Shown: one piece after another, positions 1 through 8,200 of the stretch | Numbering within the stretch: the stretch's first letter is position 1 | Layout: each line of letters begins with the position of its first letter | Assembly (NCBI RefSeq): GCF_013179735.1 | Contig: NZ_JABMEG010000002.1 | Location: 124,001 to 188,000, forward strand | DNA: 64,000 bases | DNA from: Permianibacter fluminis | Lineage (GTDB): Bacteria > Pseudomonadota > Gammaproteobacteria > Enterobacterales > Permianibacteraceae | Direction: 5' to 3' | Notes under the pieces: generated by a model | The model's database searches: none | Seen by the model: only the letters and a program-made list of their open reading frames with translations | Told to the model about the DNA's origin: nothing | Translations under genes and position numbers: made by a program

Positions 1-70
1 GGGCTCAACGGACGACCCGTTTTGCGTCATAATCCTTTCTTCGCAGGCAACTCCCGTGCTTTTGAACGAC

Positions 71-781
71 ATGCCGGAAAATCCCCATCTGTTGTTGGTC
101 GATGACGACATCAAGCTGACCGAGCTGGTCGCGGCGTTTCTGCGCGACAACGGTTATCTGGTTCAGGTCGAGCATCGTGGTGACACCGCCATCGACCGCA
201 TTCTCAAGGAACAGCCCCGGCTGGTGGTGCTGGACATCATGCTGCCGGGCGCCGATGGTCTGGCGGTCTGCCGGGCCGTGCGGCCGAAATACGGCGGTCC
301 CATCATCATGCTGACCGCACTCAATGACGACATCGACGAAGTGGCCGGTTTGGAACTCGGTGCCGACGACTACCTCGGCAAGCCAATCAAGCCCCGGCTG
401 CTGCTGGCCCATATCCGGGCCCTGCTGCGCCGGTTTGATGAAGGCGAGGCCGAGGCGGGTGGCAAGCCGGTGGCCAATCGCCGGTTGACGGTCGGTGACA
501 TCGTGCTCGACCAGGGCCAGCGGCAAGCGTCGCGCCAAGGTGTCGTGCTGGATCTGACCACGGCGGAATTCGATTTGTTGTGGCTGCTCGGTCAGCATGC
601 CGGCGAAGTCCTGAGCCGGGAAGAAATTCACCAGCGCATTTTCCGGGTCGAATACGACGGTGTTGACCGGACCATCGACTTGCGCATTTCCCGCATCCGC
701 AAGAAGATAGGCGACGACCCGCGCTCGCCCCAGATCATCAAGACGGTGCGCGGTAGCGGTTATTTGTTCGCGGCACGCTGA
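71..781 (+). CDS. OmpR/PhoB-family response regulator, RstA-like
   Basis: DNA-binding response regulator of 236 residues. The receiver domain (about 1-120) has the acidic pair D11-D13, the phospho-acceptor Asp55 in 'VVLDIMLPG', the switch Thr in 'LTA' and the conserved Lys in 'GKPIKP'. The C-terminal winged-helix DNA-binding domain (about 140-235) ends with 'IKTVRGSGYLF'. The 'YDGVDRTIDLRISRIRKK' stretch is close to what I remember of RstA. An in-frame GTG lies 15 bases upstream, but I chose the ATG because the receiver fold begins right after it. The sensor kinase follows 144 bases downstream on the same strand, so the two are very likely a cognate pair. Which signal it senses cannot be read from the sequence. 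Confidence 0.92.
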   Translation: MPENPHLLLVDDDIKLTELVAAFLRDNGYLVQVEHRGDTAIDRILKEQPRLVVLDIMLPGADGLAVCRAVRPKYGGPIIMLTALNDDIDEVAGLELGADDYLGKPIKPRLLLAHIRALLRRFDEGEAEAGGKPVANRRLTVGDIVLDQGQRQASRQGVVLDLTTAEFDLLWLLGQHAGEVLSREEIHQRIFRVEYDGVDRTIDLRISRIRKKIGDDPRSPQIIKTVRGSGYLFAAR

Positions 782-795
782 GCGTGATGGTCGGC

Positions 796-816
796 CGGGC
801 CGGCAACACCGGCCCG
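796..816 (+). other. GC-rich hairpin between response regulator and kinase genes
   Basis: A perfect 8-bp stem (CGGGCCGG/CCGGCCCG) with a 5-base loop CAACA lies just after the regulator stop codon. There is no T-run, so it is not a standard intrinsic terminator; it may stabilise the upstream mRNA end and lower kinase expression relative to the regulator. Function is inference. Confidence 0.5.
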
Positions 817-925
817 CTCTCACGGTTTACAGCGAGCTCGGGGTAACGGGCGCGCGCCAGCCTGACGGCGCGCAGCCGCTTTGAAGATGCCAGCCCGCGA
901 ACGCCTTGCCTTTGGATGAGAGCAC

Positions 926-2251
926 ATGACCCGTACCTTTTTGCGCTGGATCGGCTTGCTGGCAGTGGCCAACGCGCTGGCCTACTTCGCTTTCGGCTGG
1001 ATCAATATCTACCTGATTGAAAACTACCAGCTGCGCCGGGTTCGTGAAGAGGCGCACGCCATCGTCACCTCGGAGTTGCCGCGTTTCGACATCCTGCCCG
1101 AAGCGCAATGGGAAGAAGCCGCCCGGACCCTGCATCAACGTTGGAAAGTGCCGGCCCGGCTGAGCAACGTTCAGATGCTGCCGCCCACCGCCTGGCAAAA
1201 CCTCGGCGTTTTCGATAACCGCATCGGCTACGACTACAACTTTCCCGGCGGTGCGTTCGCCTACCTCGTGCTGAAAGACAACAACACCGTGCTGGAAGTC
1301 GGCCCGCTGCCCGGGTTGATGGTGTTGACCGGCATGGACAATTTCTTTGCCATGTTCCTGTGGGCTGGTTTCAACGGTGTGGTCTTGCTGTCGCTGCTGT
1401 ATCAGCAACACCGCCGCAGCGTCGCTATCGAACGCGCCACCACGGCGTTTCTCGCTGACGGCACCGCCCGTCATATTCCCGATGATGCGTCCGACAGTTA
1501 CGGCCCGGCGGTGCGTTCGGTCAATGCCATGGCCAGCCGCGCCGAGCAATTGATCCGGCAACGCCAGCAAATGATTTCCGAGCAGCGCGAGTTGCTGCAT
1601 GCGGTGGCGCATGAATGCCGGGCGCCACTGGCGCGGGTCAGTTTTGCCCTGGAAATGCTTGAGCACTCGGAAAGTCCGGGTCAGCGCAAACAGTTGTCGC
1701 GCGACATGGAAAGCGCGATTGGTGAAATTGATGGCTTGGTCCGCGAGCTGCTGACCTATGCCCGGTTGCAGCATGGTGCCCAGCGGCTGGAGCTGGCCGA
1801 AACCGACCTGACCGGCGCCATCGAGGATGTGCTGACCAAGACCAAGACGCTGTATCCAACCATTGCTTTCCGCAGCGTGCCGGCGCCCGATGCCCCAGCC
1901 AAATCGCTGGTCGACAATCGGCTGTTCAATCGCGCGCTGACCAATCTGGTCCGCAACGCCGCCTGCTTTGCCCAGCGTAGCGTCGAGGTGTCACTGAGTC
2001 GCCGTGGTGACCAGTTCTGCCTGATTGTCGATGACGATGGCCCGGGCGTGCCGCCCGAGCAGCGCGACCGTATCTTCGAACCGTTTGCCCGGCTCGATCC
2101 CAGCCGGTCCCGGGATTCTGGTGGTGCGGGTCTGGGGCTGGCCATTGTCCGCGGTATCAGCGAGCGCCATGGCGGCGAAATCAGCGTTGACGACAGCCCT
2201 TTGGGCGGCGCCCGCTTCACCCTGAGCTGGCCGCTGCGGCAGGCGGCATAA
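926..2251 (+). CDS. Sensor histidine kinase, RstB-like
   Basis: Inner-membrane sensor kinase of 441 residues, the probable partner of the upstream RstA-like regulator. The first membrane segment is about residues 8-30, a periplasmic sensor domain of roughly 100 residues follows, and the second membrane segment is about 139-160. A short HAMP-like linker leads to the HisKA helix 'HAVAHECRAPLARVSF' with phospho-acceptor His229. The ATPase domain shows the N box ('NRALTNLVRNAA'), G1 ('DDDGPGVP'), an F box ('IFEPFARLD') and G2 ('GGAGLGLAIV'), all intact, so it should be active. The ATG is preceded by a GAGAG purine run at normal distance. The periplasmic domain resembles no sensor I can name. Confidence 0.9.
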   Translation: MTRTFLRWIGLLAVANALAYFAFGWINIYLIENYQLRRVREEAHAIVTSELPRFDILPEAQWEEAARTLHQRWKVPARLSNVQMLPPTAWQNLGVFDNRIGYDYNFPGGAFAYLVLKDNNTVLEVGPLPGLMVLTGMDNFFAMFLWAGFNGVVLLSLLYQQHRRSVAIERATTAFLADGTARHIPDDASDSYGPAVRSVNAMASRAEQLIRQRQQMISEQRELLHAVAHECRAPLARVSFALEMLEHSESPGQRKQLSRDMESAIGEIDGLVRELLTYARLQHGAQRLELAETDLTGAIEDVLTKTKTLYPTIAFRSVPAPDAPAKSLVDNRLFNRALTNLVRNAACFAQRSVEVSLSRRGDQFCLIVDDDGPGVPPEQRDRIFEPFARLDPSRSRDSGGAGLGLAIVRGISERHGGEISVDDSPLGGARFTLSWPLRQAA

Positions 2252-2348
2252 GTTTTCCTGGATAAGTCTCCGTATTTCATTAACTTGGCGAACGACGGTA
2301 CGACTCCTACACTAGCTGGGTGGACTCATTGTGGCAGGAGGGAACGGC

Positions 2349-2924
2349 TTGAAAGCCCGCTGCAAGCCGTGCCTAAAGCGTTACGCCTGGATTGCCCTGC
2401 TGTTTGGGGTCGGCGTCGGCTCGCCTGCATCGGCCGCCGACCTGACCGCCGATGCCGAAACCCTGCGCGGCGTGTTCCTGCGCCAGTTCACCCAATATGT
2501 CGAATGGCCGACCGGTCACCGGGTGCTGGCACCGGATTTTCCGTTTGAACTGTGCGTGGTCGAAAACAGCAAGTTCGCCGAGTTTCTGGGCACGCTGTAC
2601 AGCAAACAAACCATCAAGGGCAAAGCCGTACGCGTGCATGCGCTGACGGCCGACAGCGCCCTGGCCCAATGCGATCTGCTGTTCCTCGCCGACATGCCGC
2701 CGCTGACCCGGGATGCGCTGCTCAAGCGCGCCGCCAGTCAGCCTCTGCTGATCGTCAGCGCCAGTCCCGGCTATGCCGAAGCCGGCACCCACATCAATCT
2801 GTATGAAGAGCAAGAGCGGCTTCGCTTCGAGGTCAACCTCGACGCCGCGCAGCGGGCCGGTCTGACGGTGTCGTCGCGGCTGCTGCAGATTGCCCGCATT
2901 GTTCGCAGCAAAGGGGGCAACTGA
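2349..2924 (+). CDS. YfiR family (DUF4154) periplasmic regulator
   Basis: Exported protein of about 191 residues. The start is most likely the TTG given here: AGGAGGG sits 6 bases upstream, whereas the in-frame GTG 18 bases earlier would place that ribosome site inside the coding region. A signal peptide runs to 'GSPASAAD'. The motif 'LRGVFLRQFTQYVEWP' is the hallmark opening of the YfiR/DUF4154 family. In Pseudomonas, YfiR is a periplasmic inhibitor of the diguanylate cyclase YfiN, controlled by redox state and by the OmpA-like YfiB. Here the stop codon overlaps the start of a GGDEF-EAL gene (TGATG), so translational coupling and the same regulatory partnership are likely. No yfiB lies beside it. 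Confidence 0.82.
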   Translation: MKARCKPCLKRYAWIALLFGVGVGSPASAADLTADAETLRGVFLRQFTQYVEWPTGHRVLAPDFPFELCVVENSKFAEFLGTLYSKQTIKGKAVRVHALTADSALAQCDLLFLADMPPLTRDALLKRAASQPLLIVSASPGYAEAGTHINLYEEQERLRFEVNLDAAQRAGLTVSSRLLQIARIVRSKGGN

Positions 2925-5032
2925 TGCGCGCCCTGAGCTTGCGAGCCAAATTGATCAGCATCATTGTGTTGGTGTCGACCCTGGCCATCGGTCTTGGTCT
3001 GGTTGCGCTCGGGTTCTATCAGCAGCGCGCCGCCCGCAACGCGATGCTCGAGAACGTTTCCGGTCAGGCTCGCCTGATGGCCTTGTACAGTGAAGTACCG
3101 CTGAATTTTTCTGATCGTAGCGGCTTGCTGGATGTGCTGAACAAAGGCCAGCTGCCGAGTCTGTTGCAGGCCGCGGTCTACACCAGCACTGGCGAATTGT
3201 TTGCGACCATTCAGCGCGACAGTCGTGGCAGCTTGCCGGCGAGTCTGACCATGCCCGTCGATACCGGCATGAAAATGAGCGCGCAGCAATTGGAGCTGAT
3301 GCAGCCGATCGGCAGCGATCCGAAAAATCCGCTCGGCTATCTTGCCATGCAGGTCTCGCTGAGCGAACTCAATGCCGCCATTCGCGATGGCATCCTGTTG
3401 CTGCTGCTGATCGGCGCGGCGTTGATTGGCGTGTCCTTCCTGCTGGCTGTGCGGCTGCAGCGCTATGTCTCCGGCCCCATCCTCAATCTGGCCCGGCTGA
3501 CGACGCAAGTGTCGGCACGCAACGATTTCAGTTTGCGGGCGCCGGTGCAAGGTGAAGACGAAATTGGCCGCTTGGCGCGCGGCTTCAATCACATGCTGGA
3601 TGTGATCGGCGAGCGTGAGCAGGCGCGTGACCGCGCCGAGGGCGCGCTACGCGACAGCAAGGAAACGTTGGAGCAGGCGGTTCAGGAATTGCACCATCTG
3701 GCCAATTACGATGCCTTGACCGAGCTGCCGAATCGTTCGCTGTGCATGGACCGCATTGCCAATGCGCTGATGCGCGCCAGCCGTGAACATGACCGCGTCG
3801 CCATCATTTTTCTCGATTTGGATCACTTCAAGGAAGTCAATGATTCGCTCGGTCATGCCATCGGCGATGATCTGCTGAAATCGGCCGCCAGTCGCCTGCA
3901 GGATTGTTTGCGCCGCGGCGATACCCTGGCCCGGCTCGGTGGTGATGAGTTCGTGCTGGTACTGGAAGAGTTGCACGATGATCTGAATGTCATCACGGTG
4001 CTGAACAAAATCATCTCCAGTTTTTCCGAAGCGTTTCATATTGGCGGCTATGTGGTCAGCACCACGGTGTCGATGGGCGTGGCGATTTATCCCAGCGATG
4101 GACGCGACGTTCACACCCTGATGCGCAACGCCGACACCGCGATGTACAAGGCCAAGGAACTGGGCCGCAACACCTATCAATTCTATCAACCGGACATGAA
4201 CGCGCTGTCGCTGCGCCGGCTCAGTCTGGCGACCGAGTTGCGGGAAGCACTGCAATACAATCAGCTGGAGCTTTATTACCAGCCGCAGCTGGATACCCGC
4301 AGCAAACGCATTGTCGGTGTCGAAGCCTTGCTGCGCTGGAAGCATCCGGTGATGGGGTCGATCTCGCCGGCTGAATTCATTCCCATCGCCGAAAGCACCG
4401 GTTTGATTGTGCCGATCGGACAATGGGTGATCGAGCGGGCCGCCCGGCAGCTGGCGGACTGGCGCAAGCAGGGCATTGGTCCGTTGCGGGTGGCGGTCAA
4501 TATTTCGGCGGTGCAATTCCGGCAAGTGGATTTGGCCGAGCAGATTGCCCGCACCGTGTCGGCGCACAATATTCCGCCGGAATCGATTGAACTGGAGCTG
4601 ACCGAATCGCTGCTGATGCGTGATGTCGAGAGCGCCACCAATCAGTTGAAGAAACTGAAGGCGCTGGGCTTCAAGTTGGTGATCGACGACTTTGGCACCG
4701 GCTATTCATCGCTGAGCTATTTGCGCCGCTTCCCGCTTGACGGTTTGAAGATCGACCGCAGTTTCATTGATGAAGTGAACCGCAATCCGGATGACACCGC
4801 CATTACCTTGGCGATTCTGTCGATGGCGCGCAGCCTGCGCCTGATGGTCATTGCCGAAGGCGTGGAAACCCGCGAGCAATATGAGTTTCTGTTGAACCAC
4901 GATTGCGAAGAAGTGCAGGGCTATCTGTTCAGCCCGCCCGTGCCGGAGCCGGTACTGACGCCGCTGCTGAAACAGGCCACGCCCAATTTCCCGCGCTTGC
5001 AAGTGGTCAACAACAGCGGTGGTGGTCAGTAA
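2924..5032 (+). CDS. Membrane-bound GGDEF-EAL cyclic-di-GMP enzyme, YfiN-like input
   Basis: Bifunctional c-di-GMP protein of 702 residues. Membrane helices lie at about 7-29 and 156-180, enclosing a periplasmic sensor region that contains 'ALYSEVPLNFSDRSG', as in YfiN-type CHASE8 inputs. A HAMP segment and coiled coil follow. The GGDEF signature is intact at 339-343, with an inhibitory RxxD site ('RRGD') at the canonical position. The EAL signature is intact at 467-469, with 'ELTESLLM', 'DDFGTGYSSLSYL', 'LKIDRSFI' and 'AEGVET' all present, so both synthesis and hydrolysis look possible. Classical YfiN lacks the EAL half. The upstream yfiR-like gene overlaps by one base, implying one operon and periplasmic control by that partner. 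Confidence 0.92.
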   Translation: MRALSLRAKLISIIVLVSTLAIGLGLVALGFYQQRAARNAMLENVSGQARLMALYSEVPLNFSDRSGLLDVLNKGQLPSLLQAAVYTSTGELFATIQRDSRGSLPASLTMPVDTGMKMSAQQLELMQPIGSDPKNPLGYLAMQVSLSELNAAIRDGILLLLLIGAALIGVSFLLAVRLQRYVSGPILNLARLTTQVSARNDFSLRAPVQGEDEIGRLARGFNHMLDVIGEREQARDRAEGALRDSKETLEQAVQELHHLANYDALTELPNRSLCMDRIANALMRASREHDRVAIIFLDLDHFKEVNDSLGHAIGDDLLKSAASRLQDCLRRGDTLARLGGDEFVLVLEELHDDLNVITVLNKIISSFSEAFHIGGYVVSTTVSMGVAIYPSDGRDVHTLMRNADTAMYKAKELGRNTYQFYQPDMNALSLRRLSLATELREALQYNQLELYYQPQLDTRSKRIVGVEALLRWKHPVMGSISPAEFIPIAESTGLIVPIGQWVIERAARQLADWRKQGIGPLRVAVNISAVQFRQVDLAEQIARTVSAHNIPPESIELELTESLLMRDVESATNQLKKLKALGFKLVIDDFGTGYSSLSYLRRFPLDGLKIDRSFIDEVNRNPDDTAITLAILSMARSLRLMVIAEGVETREQYEFLLNHDCEEVQGYLFSPPVPEPVLTPLLKQATPNFPRLQVVNNSGGGQ

Positions 5033-5142
5033 GCGTGCGGTTGAAGAATAACGGCGGAGAAACCCGGGCCTGAAATAAAAGTGCGCTCGGATATAAAGAA
5101 TCCGCAAATATAAGAGACCGGAAATAAGATCAGACTTAAAAT

Positions 5143-5175
5143 AAAAAGGGACTGCCAGGCAGTCCCTTTTTATTT
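5143..5175. terminator. Bidirectional intrinsic terminator
   Basis: A near-perfect inverted repeat (AAAAGGGACTGCC / GGCAGTCCCTTTT) with A-run before and T-run after. It can stop the rightward c-di-GMP operon and the leftward nitroreductase gene that converge here. Confidence 0.88.
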
Positions 5176-5227
5176 GTCGTTTTATCTACTGCCTGTTGCA
5201 ACCGCCCAGAACAGGCGGCAGTGCAAC

Positions 5228-5818
5228 TCAGTCGATCCGGCAGGCTTCGGCAAAATCCAGTCGCGGATTGCGCGGGAATACCCCGCTTGGATCACCGTAA
5301 CCGATATTGCAGAGGAAGTTGGCGCGCCAGCTGCTGCCGTCAAAAAACGCTGCGTTCACTTTATCGGCATTGAAGCCACCCATCGGGCCGCAATCGAGGC
5401 CGAGCGCGCGCGCCGCCAGAATGAAATAGCCGCCTTGCATGCTGCTGCCACGGAACGCATTTTCATAAATCGATTTTTCTTTGCCGGCATACCAGTTGCG
5501 GGCATCGAGATTGTTCGGAAACAGTTTCGGCAGCTGGTCGTAAAACGCGTTGTCCCAGGCCAAGATGGCCGTAACCGGCGCCGCCATGGTCTTGTCGACG
5601 TTGCCCGGTGACAGACAAGGCCGCAGTTTTTCTTTGCCGGCGGCCGATTTGACGAACACGATGCGCAGCGGACAGCTGTTGGCGGCGGTCGGGCCCCATT
5701 TGAGCAAATCATAAAGTTGATGCAGCGTGGCGTCGGTGACCGGCTGATCGCGCCAGGCGTTGTGGGTGCGGGCTTCGGTGAACAGTTTTTGCAGGGCGGT
5801 GTCGGACAGGGCCGGCAT
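5228..5818 (-). CDS. Nitroreductase family protein, RutE/malonic semialdehyde reductase-like
   Basis: FMN-dependent NAD(P)H oxidoreductase of 196 residues. The RutE-type signature is clear: '[20 protein letters not shown]', '[15 protein letters not shown]', '[19 protein letters not shown]' and a C-terminal '[18 protein letters not shown]'. RutE reduces malonic semialdehyde to 3-hydroxypropionate in pyrimidine breakdown. No other rut gene is in view, so the natural substrate here may be another aldehyde, enone or nitro compound. I chose the ATG 6 bases inside the longest frame because GAGG sits 6 bases upstream of it. It is a monocistronic leftward gene ending at the shared terminator. Confidence 0.88.
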   Translation of the reverse strand: MPALSDTALQKLFTEARTHNAWRDQPVTDATLHQLYDLLKWGPTAANSCPLRIVFVKSAAGKEKLRPCLSPGNVDKTMAAPVTAILAWDNAFYDQLPKLFPNNLDARNWYAGKEKSIYENAFRGSSMQGGYFILAARALGLDCGPMGGFNADKVNAAFFDGSSWRANFLCNIGYGDPSGVFPRNPRLDFAEACRID

Positions 5819-6004
5819 GATCAACCTCGGATGTGCGGAAAACGGGCCGCCGAAGGGTTCGACGGCAGGTGGTAGCGGCGGGCTGCAAGCGGAGTCTTGT
5901 CCTGCAGCCGGCGCAGTATACGGAAGCTGTCGGCGACTCGCTTAGTTGACCGGTGCCAGTGTTGTCGTTGGCGTCGTGTCGAACGGATATCAGCGGCCGG
6001 CCGA

Positions 6005-6256
6005 TCAATGCATGGTCGGTTGCAGCGAATCGACCAGCAGCTGGGCGTAGTTGGCGGCTTCAATGCCGCGATCGGTCAAATATCCACCATCGGCCTGACT
6101 GATCAGGCCCTTGCTGTACAGACGCTCGGCCGCCAGCCGCAGCATCGGTTCCGCATCGGTGTGCAATTTCAGGCCGGCAAGCCGGGAGTGGCGGGGGAAC
6201 TGCAGCAACAGGCGGATTTCCGCCAGCATGTCTTCTACCGAACCAGCTCCGATCAT
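6005..6256 (-). CDS. TIGR02647 family small protein
   Basis: Small conserved gammaproteobacterial protein of about 83 residues. The pattern 'LHTDAEPMLRLAAERLYSKGLISQADGGYLTDRGIEAA' (read as separate conserved blocks) matches the TIGR02647 family as I remember it, with a winged-helix-like 'LYSKGLI..DGGYLT..G' core. The biochemical role is not established to my knowledge. The start is uncertain: an in-frame TTG lies 18 bases further upstream and neither start has a strong ribosome site. The gene stands alone. Confidence 0.7.
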   Translation of the reverse strand: MIGAGSVEDMLAEIRLLLQFPRHSRLAGLKLHTDAEPMLRLAAERLYSKGLISQADGGYLTDRGIEAANYAQLLVDSLQPTMH

Positions 6257-6370
6257 GGTGAGCACTGTCCACAACGAATGGTGAGGGCCAGTCTGACACC
6301 GTTACCAGCAGGCTGGCAACGGTGCCGATTTCGGCATCGATTCGGAAAACGGACGACGCACAGGGGCAAT

Positions 6371-6439
6371 GCAAAGGCTCTAACGCAAAGACCGTCAGGC
6401 AAAGAACGTCAGGCAAAGATCGTCAAGCTAGGACGGCAG
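6371..6439. repeat. 14-bp tandem repeat, about five degenerate units
   Basis: Successive 14-base units GCAAAGACCGTCAG, GCAAAGAACGTCAG and GCAAAGATCGTCAA, preceded by GCAAAGGCTCTAAC and followed by a decayed unit. The array lies between two leftward small genes and is not obviously coding. Confidence 0.75.
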
Positions 6440-6490
6440 GTTGTGCGATGAAGCGCAGATGCGCAACGCGCATTGAAGCAACCGCCCGGC

Positions 6491-6811
6491 TCAGCGCCAG
6501 ACGGCCTTGTTGCGGGCGATGATTTCGTCTTGCTGGAATTGCTGCTGCCGGCGCTCGAATTGATCGCGCGACATCACCTCGGTGAATACATCCAGCAACA
6601 GTGGCTGGGCATCTTTTTCACCGTACTTGGCAACGATATAGGTGCGGATTTCCTGCATCCAGTCCGGCCAATGGAAGCGGATACGACCGCCGACATCGTC
6701 GAACTCGAGCGGGTTACTGAACATTTGCGCATGACCGCCGAGGCGTTCACTGGTACGCATCACCACCTGCCAGACAAAATCCTTGTCCTGTTCGGTGAGC
6801 TGGAGTGGCAT
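6491..6811 (-). CDS. Conserved hypothetical protein (106 residues)
   Basis: A soluble, acidic-to-neutral protein without signal peptide or membrane segment. It is rich in aromatic and charged residues, with 'IRFHWPDWMQEIRTYIVAKYG' in the middle and a Gln/Arg-rich tail. The ATG is preceded by a good ribosome site (AGGAG, about 7 bases away), which is the main support that it is real. I do not recognise the family. It may share a transcript with the TIGR02647 gene about 230 bases downstream, although the tandem repeat array lies between them. Confidence 0.6.
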   Translation of the reverse strand: MPLQLTEQDKDFVWQVVMRTSERLGGHAQMFSNPLEFDDVGGRIRFHWPDWMQEIRTYIVAKYGEKDAQPLLLDVFTEVMSRDQFERRQQQFQQDEIIARNKAVWR

Positions 6812-7182
6812 CCACTATCTCCTGTCCTGGTCAGGACGGTCTCCCTGGGAGGGGAATCTCCCAAATACGGGGTGCTTGACGTTGGTCACAACGGTCAGCC
6901 CCGCCAGCCGGCCAGGTTCGGGACCTGTCAGGCGCAAGCGGTTTTAACCAGACTGCAACATCTACGCCATGCTACGACGGCCATCCCGGCCGCGAGGTGA
7001 ACCTGACCACAGTTCCGCTGACTGGCGTCCCGGAAAGCCAACATGGCGCGGGTCGCACTTACCGCTGATACCCGGCCGGCCCTGTGATCCCGGCCATTTT
7101 AACGGGTCCGCCGGATCCAACTGGCCCGCCATGGCCGATTCCCGGATAATACGGCGCCGTTGTTGGTTGTGAGCCTTTCGCC
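6812..7182. other. Intergenic gap between divergent genes, no gene seen
   Basis: Non-coding stretch holding the divergent promoters for the leftward 106-residue protein and rightward trhO. A small hairpin GTCCTG-GT-CAGGAC lies at 6824-6837. A possible -10 hexamer GATAAT is at 7145-7150, 33 bases before the trhO ATG, but I see no matching -35. Nothing else stands out. Confidence 0.4.
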
Positions 7183-8124
7183 ATGGTCGTGGTCGCCGCA
7201 CTGTATAAATTTGTGACACTGTCCGAGCCGTCGGACACTGAGGGCCAGTCGCTGGTCCGCTGGCAGGACAGCCTCTATACGGTCTGCCAAAGCCACGGCA
7301 TTCGCGGCACTTTGCTGCTGGCGCGCGAGGGCATCAATGGCACGGTGTCCGGTTCCCGGGCCGGCATTGACGGTCTGCTCGGCTGGCTGCGCAGCCATAC
7401 CGAATTTGCCGGGCTGGAGCACAAGGAATCGCTGGCCGAAAAGAATCCGTTCTTCCGGCTCAAGATCAAACTCAAGCAGGAAATCGTCACGCTCGGCGTG
7501 CCGGGAGTCGATCCGAATCAGCAAGTTGGCACCTACGTTGAGCCACAGGACTGGAATGCGCTGATCGCGCAGGACGATGTGCTGGTGGTCGATACCCGCA
7601 ATGATTACGAATACGCCATCGGCACGTTCGAGCGCGCGCTCGACCCGAACACCCGCAGCTTCCGCGAGTTTCCGGAATGGGTGAAACAAAATCTGGATCC
7701 GGCCAAGCACAAACGGGTAGCGATGTTCTGCACCGGCGGCATCCGCTGCGAGAAGGCCAGCAGCTACATGCTGGCGCAGGGCTTTGAGTCAGTGTTCCAC
7801 CTGAAAGGCGGCATTCTCAATTACATTGAAAAAGTGCCGGCTGAACAGAGTCTGTGGCGCGGCGACTGCTTCGTGTTTGATAACCGCGTTGCAGTCAATC
7901 ATGCCTTGGCGCCGGGCGATTACGCATTCTGCCCGAGCTGTCGCGGGCCGGTATCGGCGGCCGATCGGCAGTCGGATAAATTCGAAGCCGATTTCTGTTG
8001 TCCGCGCTGCCACGATCGGCTGACCCCGGAGCAGAAAGTTCGCTTCAACGAACGGCGCAAGCAGCTGCAACTGGCGCGTCAGCGCGGCCAGCAACATTTG
8101 GGCGCACCGGAAGGCGAGCACTGA
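7183..8124 (+). CDS. trhO: tRNA uridine(34) hydroxylase TrhO (YceA), rhodanese-type
   Basis: Oxygen-dependent enzyme that makes 5-hydroxyuridine at tRNA position 34, on the way to cmo5U/mcmo5U wobble modification. The 313-residue protein has the family order: an N-terminal acylphosphatase-like domain ('LYKFVTL', '[16 protein letters not shown]'), a rhodanese domain with '[15 protein letters not shown]' and catalytic loop '[10 protein letters not shown]' (Cys183), and a C-terminal Cys-rich part with 'CPSCRGP' and 'CCPRCHDRL', which looks like a zinc-binding knuckle. Length and motifs match full-length TrhO. It is a single gene ending in a strong terminator. Confidence 0.93.
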   Translation: MVVVAALYKFVTLSEPSDTEGQSLVRWQDSLYTVCQSHGIRGTLLLAREGINGTVSGSRAGIDGLLGWLRSHTEFAGLEHKESLAEKNPFFRLKIKLKQEIVTLGVPGVDPNQQVGTYVEPQDWNALIAQDDVLVVDTRNDYEYAIGTFERALDPNTRSFREFPEWVKQNLDPAKHKRVAMFCTGGIRCEKASSYMLAQGFESVFHLKGGILNYIEKVPAEQSLWRGDCFVFDNRVAVNHALAPGDYAFCPSCRGPVSAADRQSDKFEADFCCPRCHDRLTPEQKVRFNERRKQLQLARQRGQQHLGAPEGEH

Positions 8125-8147
8125 AACGCTTGCCAACTGTACACAAT

Positions 8148-8177
8148 AAAAAACGGCGCCTGCAGGCGCCGTTTTTT
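8148..8177. terminator. Bidirectional intrinsic terminator
   Basis: A perfect 30-base palindrome, AAAAAACGGCGCCTG/CAGGCGCCGTTTTTT. It serves both trhO (rightward) and the permease gene (leftward), which converge here. Confidence 0.92.
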
Positions 8178-8200
8178 ATTCGTCGAGACAATAGATCTCG

